Assembly: GCA_017453985.1 (NCBI GenBank)
Contig: JAFTDT010000096.1
Coordinates: 1 to 64,000, forward strand
Direction: 5' to 3'
Length of the DNA stretch: 64,000 nt
Source: Clostridia bacterium
GTDB taxonomy: Bacteria; Bacillota; Clostridia; Oscillospirales; Butyricicoccaceae
Part shown: positions 36,663 through 44,960 of the stretch, piece after piece
How positions within the stretch are numbered: the stretch's first letter is position 1
Layout of the letters: each line of letters begins with the position of its first letter
Program-made: the position numbers and the translations under genes
Notes under the pieces: generated by a model
What the model was told of the DNA's origin: nothing
Database searches by the model: none
The model's input: only the letters and a program-made list of their open reading frames with translations

Positions 36663-37379
36663 CTGAGAAAATATTGGGTGCTTGTCGGCAATTTCGGCAG
36701 CGGAAAGAGCGAGCTGGCGCTGAATATGGCGGTGGATTTTGCCCGGCAGGGCAGCTGCACGCTGGTGGATCTGGATGTGGTGAACCCCTATTTTCGCACG
36801 AGCGAGCGCGGCGATGTGCTGTATAAGGCGGGCGTCGAGCTGATATCTCCTCCGTATGCGCTGAAGAAAATAGAAATAATGTCCATTTCTCCGCGTGTGT
36901 ACGCGGCGTTTGCGCCCGGCGAGGGCAACGTGATTTTCGATGTCGGCGGCGACAATATCGGCGCGGTCGCGCTCGGGCAGTACAAGGGGCATTTCGACGC
37001 CGTGCCGCCGGAGGAGCTGAACGTCCTGCTGGTCGTTAATCCCATGCGGCCGCTTGCCGCGGATGCGGCGCTGACCAAGTCGCTCATGAGAAAGATCGAG
37101 GCGGTATCGCGTCTCAGCGTCACCGGACTGGTGAATAATTCCAATCTGGCGGGGCAGACCGGGCTGGAGCATCTGCTCAGGGGCTATGAAGTGGTGCGGG
37201 AGCTTTCGCAGATGACGGGCGTGCCCGTCTGGGGCACCTGCGCGGAGGCGGAGCTGCTGGCGGAGTTCGAGAGGCACGCCGAGGAAAACGGGCTGGAGCG
37301 GGAGTATATCGGCAGAGCGTATCCGATAGAGATCATGATGCACCGCAGCTGGGACAAGTTCTTAAAAGAGGGTTTGTAA
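36663..37379 (+). CDS. P-loop ATP-binding protein, first gene of the oxidoreductase operon
   Basis: The product (238 residues from this start) begins with a P-loop, WVLVGNFGSGKSELALNMA (Walker A about residues 9-16), and continues with LVDLDVVNPYFRTSERG, as in ParA/MinD-like ATPases. Proteins of this type often stand at the head of 2-oxoacid:ferredoxin oxidoreductase operons; their role is unknown, perhaps cofactor or cluster delivery. The best ribosome site, AAAGGAGG (36648-36655), points to a CTG start at 36663. TTG codons at 36642 and 36573 are in frame; the latter lies on the promoter's -35 box. Confidence 0.8.
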   Translation: MRKYWVLVGNFGSGKSELALNMAVDFARQGSCTLVDLDVVNPYFRTSERGDVLYKAGVELISPPYALKKIEIMSISPRVYAAFAPGEGNVIFDVGGDNIGAVALGQYKGHFDAVPPEELNVLLVVNPMRPLAADAALTKSLMRKIEAVSRLSVTGLVNNSNLAGQTGLEHLLRGYEVVRELSQMTGVPVWGTCAEAELLAEFERHAEENGLEREYIGRAYPIEIMMHRSWDKFLKEGL

Positions 37380-37419
37380 GTCATTTTTGCAATATAGTTT
37401 ATGAAAGTGAGGAAGAGCC

Positions 37420-37626
37420 ATGGTAAAGGTAATTGTTTTAGCGGACCAGTGCAAGGGCTGCGGGCTGTGCGTGCGCGCATGTCCCAAGTCTGTGCTGGCT
37501 ATCTCCAAATCGCATCTGAACGTCAAGGGCTACTATCCGGCGGAAGTCGTGGATCAGGAGGCGTGCGTCGCCTGTACCGCGTGTGCGCGCACCTGTCCGG
37601 ATGTAGCGATAGAGATCGAGAAATAA
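37420..37626 (+). CDS. 2-oxoacid:ferredoxin oxidoreductase delta subunit (4Fe-4S ferredoxin)
   Basis: This 68-residue protein has two 4Fe-4S motifs, CKGCGLCVRACP (about residues 11-22) and CVACTACARTCP (about 49-60). It is the electron-transfer delta subunit of the four-subunit oxidoreductase that follows and would pass electrons to free ferredoxin. GAGGAAG precedes the ATG, and the alpha subunit begins 13 bases after its stop. Confidence 0.93.
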   Translation: MVKVIVLADQCKGCGLCVRACPKSVLAISKSHLNVKGYYPAEVVDQEACVACTACARTCPDVAIEIEK

Positions 37627-37639
37627 GGAGGAAAGTCAT

Positions 37640-38707
37640 ATGTCTCTTAAACTGATGAAAGGCTGTGAAGCCATTGCCGAAGCGGCCATACAGGCGGGCT
37701 GCAGATACTTTTTCGGCTACCCGATAACGCCGCAGAACGACATACCGGAGTATATGTCCGCGCGCATGCCGCAGGTCGGCGGCTGCTTTTTGCAGTCGGA
37801 GAGCGAGCTGGCGGCGATAAACATGGTGTACGGCGCCGGCGGCGCCGGAGCCAGAGTCATGACTTCTTCCTCCAGCCCCGGAATAAGCCTCAAGCAGGAG
37901 GGCATATCCACCTGCGCCGCGGCTGAGATACCCTGCGTCATCGTCAACATGATGCGCGGCGGACCCGGACTCGGAAACATCCAGGCGTCGCAGGGCGACT
38001 ATTTCCAGGCGGTAAAGGGCGGCGGACACGGCGACTACCACGCGGTGGTGTATGCGCCATCGTCCATTCAGGAGACCGTAGACCTCATGCCCAAGGCGTT
38101 TGACGTTGCGGACGAATACCGCACGCCGGTCATCATCCTTGCCGACGGACTTATCGGACAAATGATGGAGCCGGTCGAGCTGAAGGAAAACCCCAATCCC
38201 GTCCTGCCGGAAAAGCCGTGGGCAGCCACAGGCTATGATCCCAACGGCAAGAAGCCGCGCGCCGTGCTCAATTCGCTGTACATCGAAACTGAGGATCTCG
38301 ACGTGCTGGTTGACCGCCTGCATGCGCGCTATGAGGTTATCCAAAAGAAAGAGAAGATGGTAGAGCTGTACAATACGGAGGACGCCGAGTTCATCCTCTG
38401 TGCCTACGGCACCGTGGCGCGTGTCTGCAAGGCGGCGGTAAGGCTGCTTGGCGAGCAGGGCGTCAAGGTCGGGCTGGTTCGTCCGATAACGCTGTGGCCG
38501 TTCCCCAGCGAGGCGGTACACGATGCGGCGGCGCAGAAGAGCGTCAAGGCGGCGCTGACCGTTGAGATGAGCGACGGACAGCTTCTGGAGGATATCCGTC
38601 TGGCAGTCAACGGCGACAAGCCCGTGGAGTTCATGGGCAAGGCGGGCAGCATCATCCCCACGGCTGAGGAAGTCGCGGAGCGTATCATGAAGATGAGGAG
38701 GGCATAA
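37640..38707 (+). CDS. vorB: 2-oxoacid:ferredoxin oxidoreductase alpha subunit (VorB-like)
   Basis: The 355-residue protein contains GCRYFFGYPITPQNDIPEYM, ESELAAINMVYGAGGAGAR and MTSSSSPGISLKQEGIS, the pattern of VorB/KorA alpha subunits. The enzyme oxidatively decarboxylates 2-oxo acids to acyl-CoA with thiamine diphosphate and iron-sulfur clusters, reducing ferredoxin. VorB-type subunits prefer branched-chain substrates such as 2-oxoisovalerate, which fits the nearby ilvE, but a 2-oxoglutarate enzyme cannot be excluded. AAGGAGGAAAG precedes the ATG. Confidence 0.9.
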   Translation: MSLKLMKGCEAIAEAAIQAGCRYFFGYPITPQNDIPEYMSARMPQVGGCFLQSESELAAINMVYGAGGAGARVMTSSSSPGISLKQEGISTCAAAEIPCVIVNMMRGGPGLGNIQASQGDYFQAVKGGGHGDYHAVVYAPSSIQETVDLMPKAFDVADEYRTPVIILADGLIGQMMEPVELKENPNPVLPEKPWAATGYDPNGKKPRAVLNSLYIETEDLDVLVDRLHARYEVIQKKEKMVELYNTEDAEFILCAYGTVARVCKAAVRLLGEQGVKVGLVRPITLWPFPSEAVHDAAAQKSVKAALTVEMSDGQLLEDIRLAVNGDKPVEFMGKAGSIIPTAEEVAERIMKMRRA

Positions 38708-38709
38708 GC

Positions 38710-39444
38710 ATGGCGACGATATTCAAGAGAACTTCCGTTCTGACGGACGTACCTTTTCATTATTGCCCCGGCTGCGGTCACGGCATAGTGCACCGCATGG
38801 TGGCTGAGGTCATCGAGGAGCTGGGCATCCGCAACAAGACCGCCGGCGTCGCGCCGGTCGGCTGCGCGGTGTTTGCATACAACTATTTTGACGTGGATAT
38901 GTACGAGGCGGCGCACGGCCGCGCACCCGCCGTGGCGACGGGCTACAAGCGCGTGCATCCAGAAAACATCGTATTTACCTATCAGGGCGACGGCGATCTG
39001 GCGTCCATCGGCACTGCGGAGATAGTGCAGGCGGCGCACCGCGGCGAGAAGATAACCACCATATTCATCAATAACGCCATTTACGGCATGACCGGCGGTC
39101 AGATGGCGCCTACCACGCTCGTGGGACAGAAGACCACCACCAGCCCGCTCGGCCGCAGCAAGGAGCATTGCGGCGAGCCTATCCGCATGGCGGAGATGCT
39201 GGCGACGATAAACGGCGCCGCGTATATCGAGCGCACCGCGCTCAACAGCACGGCGAACATAATCCGCACTAAGGCGGCTATCAAAAAGGCGTTTGAGACG
39301 CAGATTGCGGGCAAGGGCTTTTCCATGGTAGAGGTGCTTTCTCCCTGCCCGACCAACTGGGGCAAATCCCCGGCGGAGTCCATGGACTGGATCGCTGAAA
39401 ACATGATCCCATACTATCCGCTCGGCGTTATGAAGGAGGCGTAA
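38710..39444 (+). CDS. 2-oxoacid:ferredoxin oxidoreductase beta subunit (thiamine diphosphate-binding)
   Basis: The 244-residue product has the thiamine-diphosphate motif beginning YQGDGDLASIGTAEIVQAA and ending NNAIYGMTGGQMAPTT, and the N-terminal YCPGCGHGIVHRM. It forms the catalytic core with the alpha subunit. It follows vorB by 2 bases and precedes the gamma subunit by 3, so the four subunits are tightly coupled. I assign no symbol because vor and kor beta subunits are hard to tell apart. Confidence 0.93.
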   Translation: MATIFKRTSVLTDVPFHYCPGCGHGIVHRMVAEVIEELGIRNKTAGVAPVGCAVFAYNYFDVDMYEAAHGRAPAVATGYKRVHPENIVFTYQGDGDLASIGTAEIVQAAHRGEKITTIFINNAIYGMTGGQMAPTTLVGQKTTTSPLGRSKEHCGEPIRMAEMLATINGAAYIERTALNSTANIIRTKAAIKKAFETQIAGKGFSMVEVLSPCPTNWGKSPAESMDWIAENMIPYYPLGVMKEA

Positions 39445-39447
39445 GCG

Positions 39448-39984
39448 ATGCTGGAAAAGAATATTTTTGCAGGCTTCGGCGGGCAGGGCGTCCTGCTTAT
39501 GGGACAGCTTCTGGCAGCAGCAGGCATGATGGAGGGCAAAAAGACCTCGTGGATACCCTCTTACGGTCCCGAAATGCGCGGCGGCACGGCGAACTGCAGC
39601 GTCATGCTCTCCGACATGGAGATAGACAGCCCGATAGTGACCAAGCCGACGGCGCTCGTCGTCATGAATCGTCCCTCGCTGGAGAAGTTTGAGAGCGCCG
39701 TCGTGCCCGGCGGCTCCATCTTCGTCAACAGCTCGCTGATCGATATCAAGGTGCAGCGCACAGACGTAAATGTGTACTATATCCCCTGCAACGAGATAGC
39801 GGCGGAGCTTGGCAATGACAAGGTCGCCAATATGATCATGCTCGGGGCTTATCTCGGCAAGGCGAAATGCGTGGAGATAGAGACGGTTCTGGATGCCCTG
39901 CTGGAAAAGCTCGGCGAGAAGAAGGCGAAGCTCATCCCGCTCAACCGCGAGGCGCTGCTCAGAGGCGCCGCATGCATTGAATAA
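39448..39984 (+). CDS. 2-oxoacid:ferredoxin oxidoreductase gamma subunit
   Basis: This 178-residue protein begins with IFAGFGGQGVLLMGQLLAAA, the CoA-binding-domain start of gamma subunits, and contains YGPEMRGGTANCSVMLSD. It completes the alpha-beta-gamma-delta enzyme. A stable hairpin (39994-40028) lies between this gene and the CoA-transferase and may adjust expression of the two parts. Confidence 0.93.
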   Translation: MLEKNIFAGFGGQGVLLMGQLLAAAGMMEGKKTSWIPSYGPEMRGGTANCSVMLSDMEIDSPIVTKPTALVVMNRPSLEKFESAVVPGGSIFVNSSLIDIKVQRTDVNVYYIPCNEIAAELGNDKVANMIMLGAYLGKAKCVEIETVLDALLEKLGEKKAKLIPLNREALLRGAACIE

Positions 39985-39993
39985 ATGCGCGAA

Positions 39994-40028
39994 CGGCTTT
40001 CACGCGCAGGCTCTGCACGGGAAAGCCG
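39994..40028 (+). other. Hairpin between the gamma subunit and the CoA-transferase genes
   Basis: CGGCTTTC (39994-40001) pairs with GAAAGCCG (40021-40028) around a GC-rich loop. There is no T-run. It could be an RNA-processing or stability element inside the operon. Confidence 0.4.
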
Positions 40029-40069
40029 CAGCCATATTGGGAGAAATAAGGTAAACAGGAGGAAACAAG

Positions 40070-41602
40070 ATGCCGCAGTTTTTATCACCGGCAGAGGCGG
40101 TAAAGGTAATCAAGGACGGAGACTGCATAATTTACAGCAATTTTCTCGGGCTGACCAATCCGGAGCAGCTCAGCGTGGCGCTGAACGAGAGATTTAAAGC
40201 CTCCGGCAGTCCGAAGGAGCTGACGCTCTACTGCACGGCGGGGCTGGGAGGCTGGACAAGCGGTTCGCCCTGTGAGGAAATAGTCTGCCTCGGCGCGGTC
40301 AAAACGGTCATATTCAGCCATTTTTCCACCACGCCGGATACGGCGCGCATGATACTGGAAAACGAGCTGGAGGGGTATAATCTTCCGTTCGGAGCGATGT
40401 CCCATGCGGTAAGAGGCGCGGCCTCCGGTCAGGAGTATATAATTTCGGACGCGGGGCTCAATCTGTTCGTCGATCCTAAGTATAAAGGCTATCAGCTTAA
40501 CAGCCGTTCAAAACAGGAGCTTGTAGAGGAAATCATCATCGACGGCAAGCGCCGTTTGAAGTATAAGACGCCCAAGCCGGACGTGGCGTTTATCAAAGCC
40601 ACCAGCGCGGACAAATACGGCAATATTTCCATGGAGAAGGAAGCCATCTGCGGTGACGCGCTTTCCATCGCACAGGCGGTCAGCCGCCGCGGCGGAAAGG
40701 TGATAGTGCAGGTGGAGCGCGTGCTCGACGAGCCGCGCCGCCCGTGGGAGGTTGTAATTCCCGCCGCTCTGGTCGATATCGTCTGCATCTGTCCGGAGCA
40801 GACTCAGATATACGGCATACAAGAGGAAAATCCCGCATACTGCGGCGATAAGTTCATGACAGATGACGAGCTGTGCGCTTTCGTGCGTGAAGGCGAGAGC
40901 GGGAACGGAGAAAAGGACATTGCAAAGCTGCTGATCGCCCGTCGGGCGGTGCAGGAGCTGCAGCCCGGACATGTGGTAAATATCGGCGTCGGCGCGCCGG
41001 AGTTCGTGGCGGTAGAGGCGGCGAAGAACGGCATTTTGCCAAAGGTGGCGCTGACGGTCGAGGCTGGCTCGATGAAGGGACTTCCCGCCGGCGGCACGGC
41101 GTTCGGCGCGGCGCTCAGCCCGCACAGCATCTGCACCACCGCGCAGCAGTTTGATTTTTACGACGGCGGCGGGCTGGACATCTGCTTCATCGGCGCGCTG
41201 GAGATAGACGGCGCCGGCAACGTGAACGGACATTACAGCGCCAAGAAGCTATCCGGCATAGGCGGCTTCATCAACATCACACAGTTCACTCCCAAGGTCG
41301 TGTTCTGCACCACCTTTACCGCCGGCGGGCTGAAGGTCGCGGAGACGGAAAACGGCGTCGAGATAACGAACGAGGGCAGGTTCCCCAAGTTTGTGGAGCA
41401 GGTGCAGGCGCTCAGTTTCAGCGCCCAAAACGCGCATGACAACAAGCAGGAAATAATCTATGTCACCGAGCGATGCGTGTTCAGACTCACGCCGGACGGA
41501 CTGGAGCTAAGCGAAGTCGCGCGCGGCATAGATTTGGAAAAGGATATCCTGCAGAAGCTGCCGTTTGAGGTCAAGGTAGCCGAAAATCTGAAGATATATT
41601 AA
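40070..41602 (+). CDS. Acyl-CoA:acetate/3-ketoacid CoA-transferase (fused alpha-beta)
   Basis: The 510-residue protein joins two CoA-transferase family I halves, as in propionate CoA-transferases (COG4670). The N-terminal half has IIYSNFLGLTNPEQLSVAL-type sequence; the C-terminal half has HVVNIGVGAPEFVAVEA and LTVEAGSMKGLPAGG, in which Glu331 is the likely catalytic residue forming the CoA thioester. It would swap CoA between the acyl-CoA made by the upstream oxidoreductase and acetate or a similar acid. AGGAGG precedes the ATG. Substrate assignment is inference from the operon. Confidence 0.9.
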   Translation: MPQFLSPAEAVKVIKDGDCIIYSNFLGLTNPEQLSVALNERFKASGSPKELTLYCTAGLGGWTSGSPCEEIVCLGAVKTVIFSHFSTTPDTARMILENELEGYNLPFGAMSHAVRGAASGQEYIISDAGLNLFVDPKYKGYQLNSRSKQELVEEIIIDGKRRLKYKTPKPDVAFIKATSADKYGNISMEKEAICGDALSIAQAVSRRGGKVIVQVERVLDEPRRPWEVVIPAALVDIVCICPEQTQIYGIQEENPAYCGDKFMTDDELCAFVREGESGNGEKDIAKLLIARRAVQELQPGHVVNIGVGAPEFVAVEAAKNGILPKVALTVEAGSMKGLPAGGTAFGAALSPHSICTTAQQFDFYDGGGLDICFIGALEIDGAGNVNGHYSAKKLSGIGGFINITQFTPKVVFCTTFTAGGLKVAETENGVEITNEGRFPKFVEQVQALSFSAQNAHDNKQEIIYVTERCVFRLTPDGLELSEVARGIDLEKDILQKLPFEVKVAENLKIY

Positions 41603-41634
41603 AAGCAAAAGCTCCCGCAAATCCTTGCGGGAGC
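41601..41634 (-). terminator. Terminator after the GntR regulator gene
   Basis: GCTCCCGCAA pairs perfectly with TTGCGGGAGC around ATCC. On the minus strand the hairpin is followed by TTTTGCTTTT. On the plus strand no T-run follows, so it may also be only a weak end for the CoA-transferase operon. Confidence 0.82.
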
Positions 41635-41649
41635 GGCGAAAAATCATTA

Positions 41650-42336
41650 TCAGTCAAGCTCGATATTAAAGGTGCGCATGGTATTTATGATGTGCAGATG
41701 CATGGCGGCTTTGGCGCCCTCGGCGTTACGCTCCCGCAGATACTGCATGATGTTGCGGTGGTCGTAGAGTGTGGTGTTCGCCACGGTGGGCGACTGATTG
41801 GCAAGGATTATGCCCTGATGTATGGCGCGGTTGAATATCGGCAGCAGGGATGTGATGAATTGGTTGTGCGTGGCGGAGGCGATGGAGTTGTGGAACTTCT
41901 GCTCGTACTCGTCCCACCGCGGGTCGTTGGTAACGATCATCTGCTCGTCCATTTTTCCGTACTGCAAAATAGTGGCAAGCTCCTCGCTGCTGGCGCGCTT
42001 GCAGGCATAATACGCCGCCTGAGGCTCAAACATCAGCCGCATCTCGTACAGATCCTTTGTGTTTACGCGGGTGTTCTGAATTTTCAGCACGTCAAAGTCG
42101 TCCAGTATGTTTTCGCTGCGGGTGACAAAGGTTCCCCTGCCGCGATGCACCTCAAGGACGCCGCGAGTGGATAGTATGCGCAGCGCCTCGCGCAGCGTGG
42201 TGCGGCTGACGCCCAGCTCCTCGGCAAGCTCCAGCTCATTCGGCAGCTTGCCGCCGGGGAGAAAGCGCCGCTGCGATATCATCTCTGTTATTTTTTCCGC
42301 TACCTGCACGGAAAGCGCATTGCTTCCGTAAGACAT
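41650..42336 (-). CDS. GntR family transcriptional regulator (FadR subfamily)
   Basis: The 228-residue protein has an N-terminal winged helix (about 12-72, with RFLPGGKLPNELELAEELGV and RTTLREALRILSTRGV) and a helical FCD ligand-binding domain (about 85-225). FadR-subfamily regulators respond to carboxylic acids or acyl-CoAs. It lies between the oxidoreductase/CoA-transferase operon and ilvE, so both are candidate targets; the palindromes at 36630-36646 fit its family's operator pattern. GGAGGTGAT lies just upstream of the ATG. Its own promoter shows no matching palindrome, so autoregulation is not apparent. Confidence 0.92.
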   Translation of the reverse strand: MSYGSNALSVQVAEKITEMISQRRFLPGGKLPNELELAEELGVSRTTLREALRILSTRGVLEVHRGRGTFVTRSENILDDFDVLKIQNTRVNTKDLYEMRLMFEPQAAYYACKRASSEELATILQYGKMDEQMIVTNDPRWDEYEQKFHNSIASATHNQFITSLLPIFNRAIHQGIILANQSPTVANTTLYDHRNIMQYLRERNAEGAKAAMHLHIINTMRTFNIELD

Positions 42337-42359
42337 GGCATATCACCTCCGATAAATGA

Positions 42360-42388
42360 ATTATACCTAAAAAACCGAAATAAAACAA
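42360..42388 (-). promoter_or_regulatory. Sigma-A promoter for the GntR gene
   Basis: On the minus strand TTGTTT (complement of 42383-42388), a 17-base spacer and a perfect TATAAT (complement of 42360-42365). It points away from ilvE. Confidence 0.75.
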
Positions 42389-42418
42389 TATCTGAAAACA
42401 GAAAGAGAGGGTATCATC

Positions 42419-43495
42419 ATGGAAAAACTCATCATCGAAAAGACCAAGACCCCGAAGGAAAAGCCCGCCAAGGGCGCAAAGCTCGGCTTCGGAAGCGTTT
42501 TCACCGACCATATGCTGCTGATGGACTATACCAAAGACAAGGGCTGGCACAACGCCCGCATAGTCCCGTACGGTCCCATCAGCATCAGCCCCGCCGCTAC
42601 CTGCCTGCATTACAGCCAGGAAACCTTTGAGGGCATGAAGGCTTACCGCGCAGAGGACGGCAGAGTGCTGCTGTTCCGTCCGGAGGAAAACTTCAAGCGG
42701 CTGAACATTTCCAACGAGCGTATGTGCATCCCGCAGCTTGACGTGGATTTCTGCGTCGAGAGCCTCAAGGCGCTGGTCGAGCTGGAGAAGGAGTGGATCC
42801 CGCAGGATAAGGACGCCTCGCTCTATCTGCGTCCCATGGTCATCGGCATCGAGCCGAAGCTCGGCGTCAAGGAGGCGGACACCTATCTGTACGCTGTGCT
42901 GTGCAGCCCCAGCGGGTCGTACTACGCCGACGGCATGAAGCCCGTCAGAATATATGTTGAGGAAGAATATGTCCGCGCCGTGCCCGGCGGCACCGGCTTT
43001 GCCAAGACCGGCGGCAACTATGCTTCAAGCATGAAGGCGCAGATGGTTGCGCATGAGAAGGGCTATTCTCAGGTGCTGTGGCTGGACGGCGTAGAGCATA
43101 AATACGTCGGCGAGGTCGGCGCGATGAATATCTTCTTCGTCATCGACGGCGAAGTGCTCACGCCTGAGCTGGACGGCAGCATCCTCGCAGGCATCACGAG
43201 AAAGTCCGTTGTCGAGCTGCTTCGTGCCGAGGGCTATAAGGTCACGGAGAGAAAAATCACCATTGAGGAGATTGCCGCAGCATATGACGCCGGCAAGCTG
43301 CAGGAGGTATTCGGCACAGGTACCGCGGCGGTCATCAGCCCTGTAGGCGAGCTGAAGTGGGAAGACAAGGTAATGATAATCAATAACAATGAGATAGGCA
43401 AGGTATCCATGCTTGCTTACAACAAGCTCACCGATATCCAGTGGGGCAGAGCGCAGGGTCCCGACGGCTGGTCGGTGCTTGTCGGCAGAGTATAA
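42419..43495 (+). CDS. ilvE: Branched-chain amino acid aminotransferase
   Basis: The 358-residue class IV aminotransferase has YSQETFEGMKAYR, the PLP-lysine region TGGNYASSMKAQ (Lys206) and VGEVGAMNIFFV, as in eukaryotic-type BCATs. It interconverts valine, leucine and isoleucine with their 2-oxo acids, using glutamate. Next to a VorB-type oxidoreductase and a CoA-transferase it probably feeds or drains branched-chain keto acids. AGAGAGGG precedes the ATG. I could not find a clear plus-strand promoter in the 82-base gap shared with the GntR gene. Confidence 0.95.
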   Translation: MEKLIIEKTKTPKEKPAKGAKLGFGSVFTDHMLLMDYTKDKGWHNARIVPYGPISISPAATCLHYSQETFEGMKAYRAEDGRVLLFRPEENFKRLNISNERMCIPQLDVDFCVESLKALVELEKEWIPQDKDASLYLRPMVIGIEPKLGVKEADTYLYAVLCSPSGSYYADGMKPVRIYVEEEYVRAVPGGTGFAKTGGNYASSMKAQMVAHEKGYSQVLWLDGVEHKYVGEVGAMNIFFVIDGEVLTPELDGSILAGITRKSVVELLRAEGYKVTERKITIEEIAAAYDAGKLQEVFGTGTAAVISPVGELKWEDKVMIINNNEIGKVSMLAYNKLTDIQWGRAQGPDGWSVLVGRV

Positions 43496-43517
43496 GAAAA
43501 ATCATATACTGTAACGC

Positions 43518-43552
43518 CGCGCGGCTCCCCAGTGGGAGGCCGCGCGAATTTT
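43518..43552. terminator. Terminator between ilvE and mtaB
   Basis: A 12-bp stem (CGCGCGGC plus TCCC with its complement, one bulged G) around CAGT, followed by AATTTTG. It separates two converging genes. Confidence 0.75.
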
Positions 43553-43569
43553 GCATAAAAAGATGTTTT

Positions 43570-44850
43570 TTAAATTATTTCCCCGTACAGTTTTTCTTCG
43601 TCCGAGCGCAGCAAACGCACCTCGCGTATTTTGCCCTGCAGCCCGTCGCCGGCAGCCCAAACCGTGCAGTATTGCGGACAATGCCCGATATAGCCGCCGT
43701 CCTCCGGCTGCTCGAACAGCACGGGCAGCGTCTGCCCGACGAGGCGGCGCATAAAATCCGCCTTCAGCCCGCCGCAAATATCGGCGGCTCTGGCGGCGCG
43801 TCTTGCCTTGTCCGCGGCGGTGAGCTGCTGCGGCATATCGTGCGCGGGCGTGCCTTGCCTTCGGGAATAAGGAAAAACATGCACCTGCGTCAGCTCACAT
43901 TGCCTGATGAAATCCAGGCTTTCTTCAAAATCCGCTTCCGTCTCGCCGGGAAAGCCCACGATGAGATCGGTCGTAATGGCGCAGAAGGGAAAAGCCTTGC
44001 GCAGAAGGCGGCACGCCGCAAGATATTCTGCGGCGGAATATTTCCGGTTCATGCGCCGCAGCGTGCGGTCGCAGCCGCTCTGCAGCGAAAGGTGGAAATG
44101 GGGGCAGATATTGCCGTGTGCCGCGCAGATGCGCACAAACTCTGCGTTCACCGTGCGCGGCTCCAGCGAGCCGAGGCGGATGCGGGTGCCGGGAACGGCG
44201 GCGCACAGCCTGTCCAGCAGCGCGGCAAGGGAGGGATACGCCTCGTTTTCCAGCCCATAAGAGCTTATCTCGATGCCGGTTATGACTATCTCCGCGTAGC
44301 CCTCCTCCGCAAGCCTGACAGCCTCCGCAACCGCCAGATCGGGGTCGAGTGAACGCAGCGGACCGCGGGCATAAGGGATTATGCAGTAGGTGCAGAAGTT
44401 TTGGCACCCGTCCTGTATCTTCAGCAGCGCGCGCGTCCGTCCGGAAAGTCCGCCCGCAGGCATAAAGCCGAACTCCGCTTCCCGCTGCCGCCACAGGTCG
44501 TGCACCGGCGGAGACGCCGCGCCCTCTGCGATATCGACGATGCGCTCCTTTTCGGCGGAGCCAAGCACGATATCCGCGCCGCACAGCTCGCGCGCCTCAT
44601 CGGGGCGCATCTGGGCATAGCAGCCGTAGACGATCAACAGAGCGTCGGGATTGAGCTTTTTTGCGCGCCGCGCCGCGTTGCGCGATTTGCGGTCGGCAAG
44701 CGCGGTCACCGTGCAGGTGTTCACGATATAGATATCCGCAGGCTGCGAAAAAGGCACAAGCTCGTGCCCGCGCTCGCAGAACATGCGCTCCAGCGCCTGC
44801 GTCTCAAACTGATTTGTCTTGCAGCCGAGTGTATAAAACGCTACCTTCAA
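43570..44850 (-). CDS. mtaB: tRNA t6A37 methylthiotransferase MtaB
   Basis: This radical-SAM methylthiotransferase (426 residues from this start) has the UPF0004 N-terminus with TLGCKTNQFE, the radical-SAM cysteines in GCQNFCTYCIIPYARG and a C-terminal TRAM domain. MtaB turns t6A37 of certain tRNAs into ms2t6A37, stabilising ANN-codon reading. The GGTGA element suits a TTG start at 44850; an in-frame GTG at 44859 is the alternative. The end of this window carries the t6A-synthesis enzyme TsaC, so two steps of the same modification route are encoded here. Confidence 0.92.
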   Translation of the reverse strand: MKVAFYTLGCKTNQFETQALERMFCERGHELVPFSQPADIYIVNTCTVTALADRKSRNAARRAKKLNPDALLIVYGCYAQMRPDEARELCGADIVLGSAEKERIVDIAEGAASPPVHDLWRQREAEFGFMPAGGLSGRTRALLKIQDGCQNFCTYCIIPYARGPLRSLDPDLAVAEAVRLAEEGYAEIVITGIEISSYGLENEAYPSLAALLDRLCAAVPGTRIRLGSLEPRTVNAEFVRICAAHGNICPHFHLSLQSGCDRTLRRMNRKYSAAEYLAACRLLRKAFPFCAITTDLIVGFPGETEADFEESLDFIRQCELTQVHVFPYSRRQGTPAHDMPQQLTAADKARRAARAADICGGLKADFMRRLVGQTLPVLFEQPEDGGYIGHCPQYCTVWAAGDGLQGKIREVRLLRSDEEKLYGEII

Positions 44851-44960
44851 AATAATCACCGCAGTAATTGTACCTTAAAAACGCGGCATTTGCAACGGCA
44901 TATCTGCAAAATAACGCTCATAAGCATAAGCATGAAATATTTATATGCGGAGGAGCGAAG

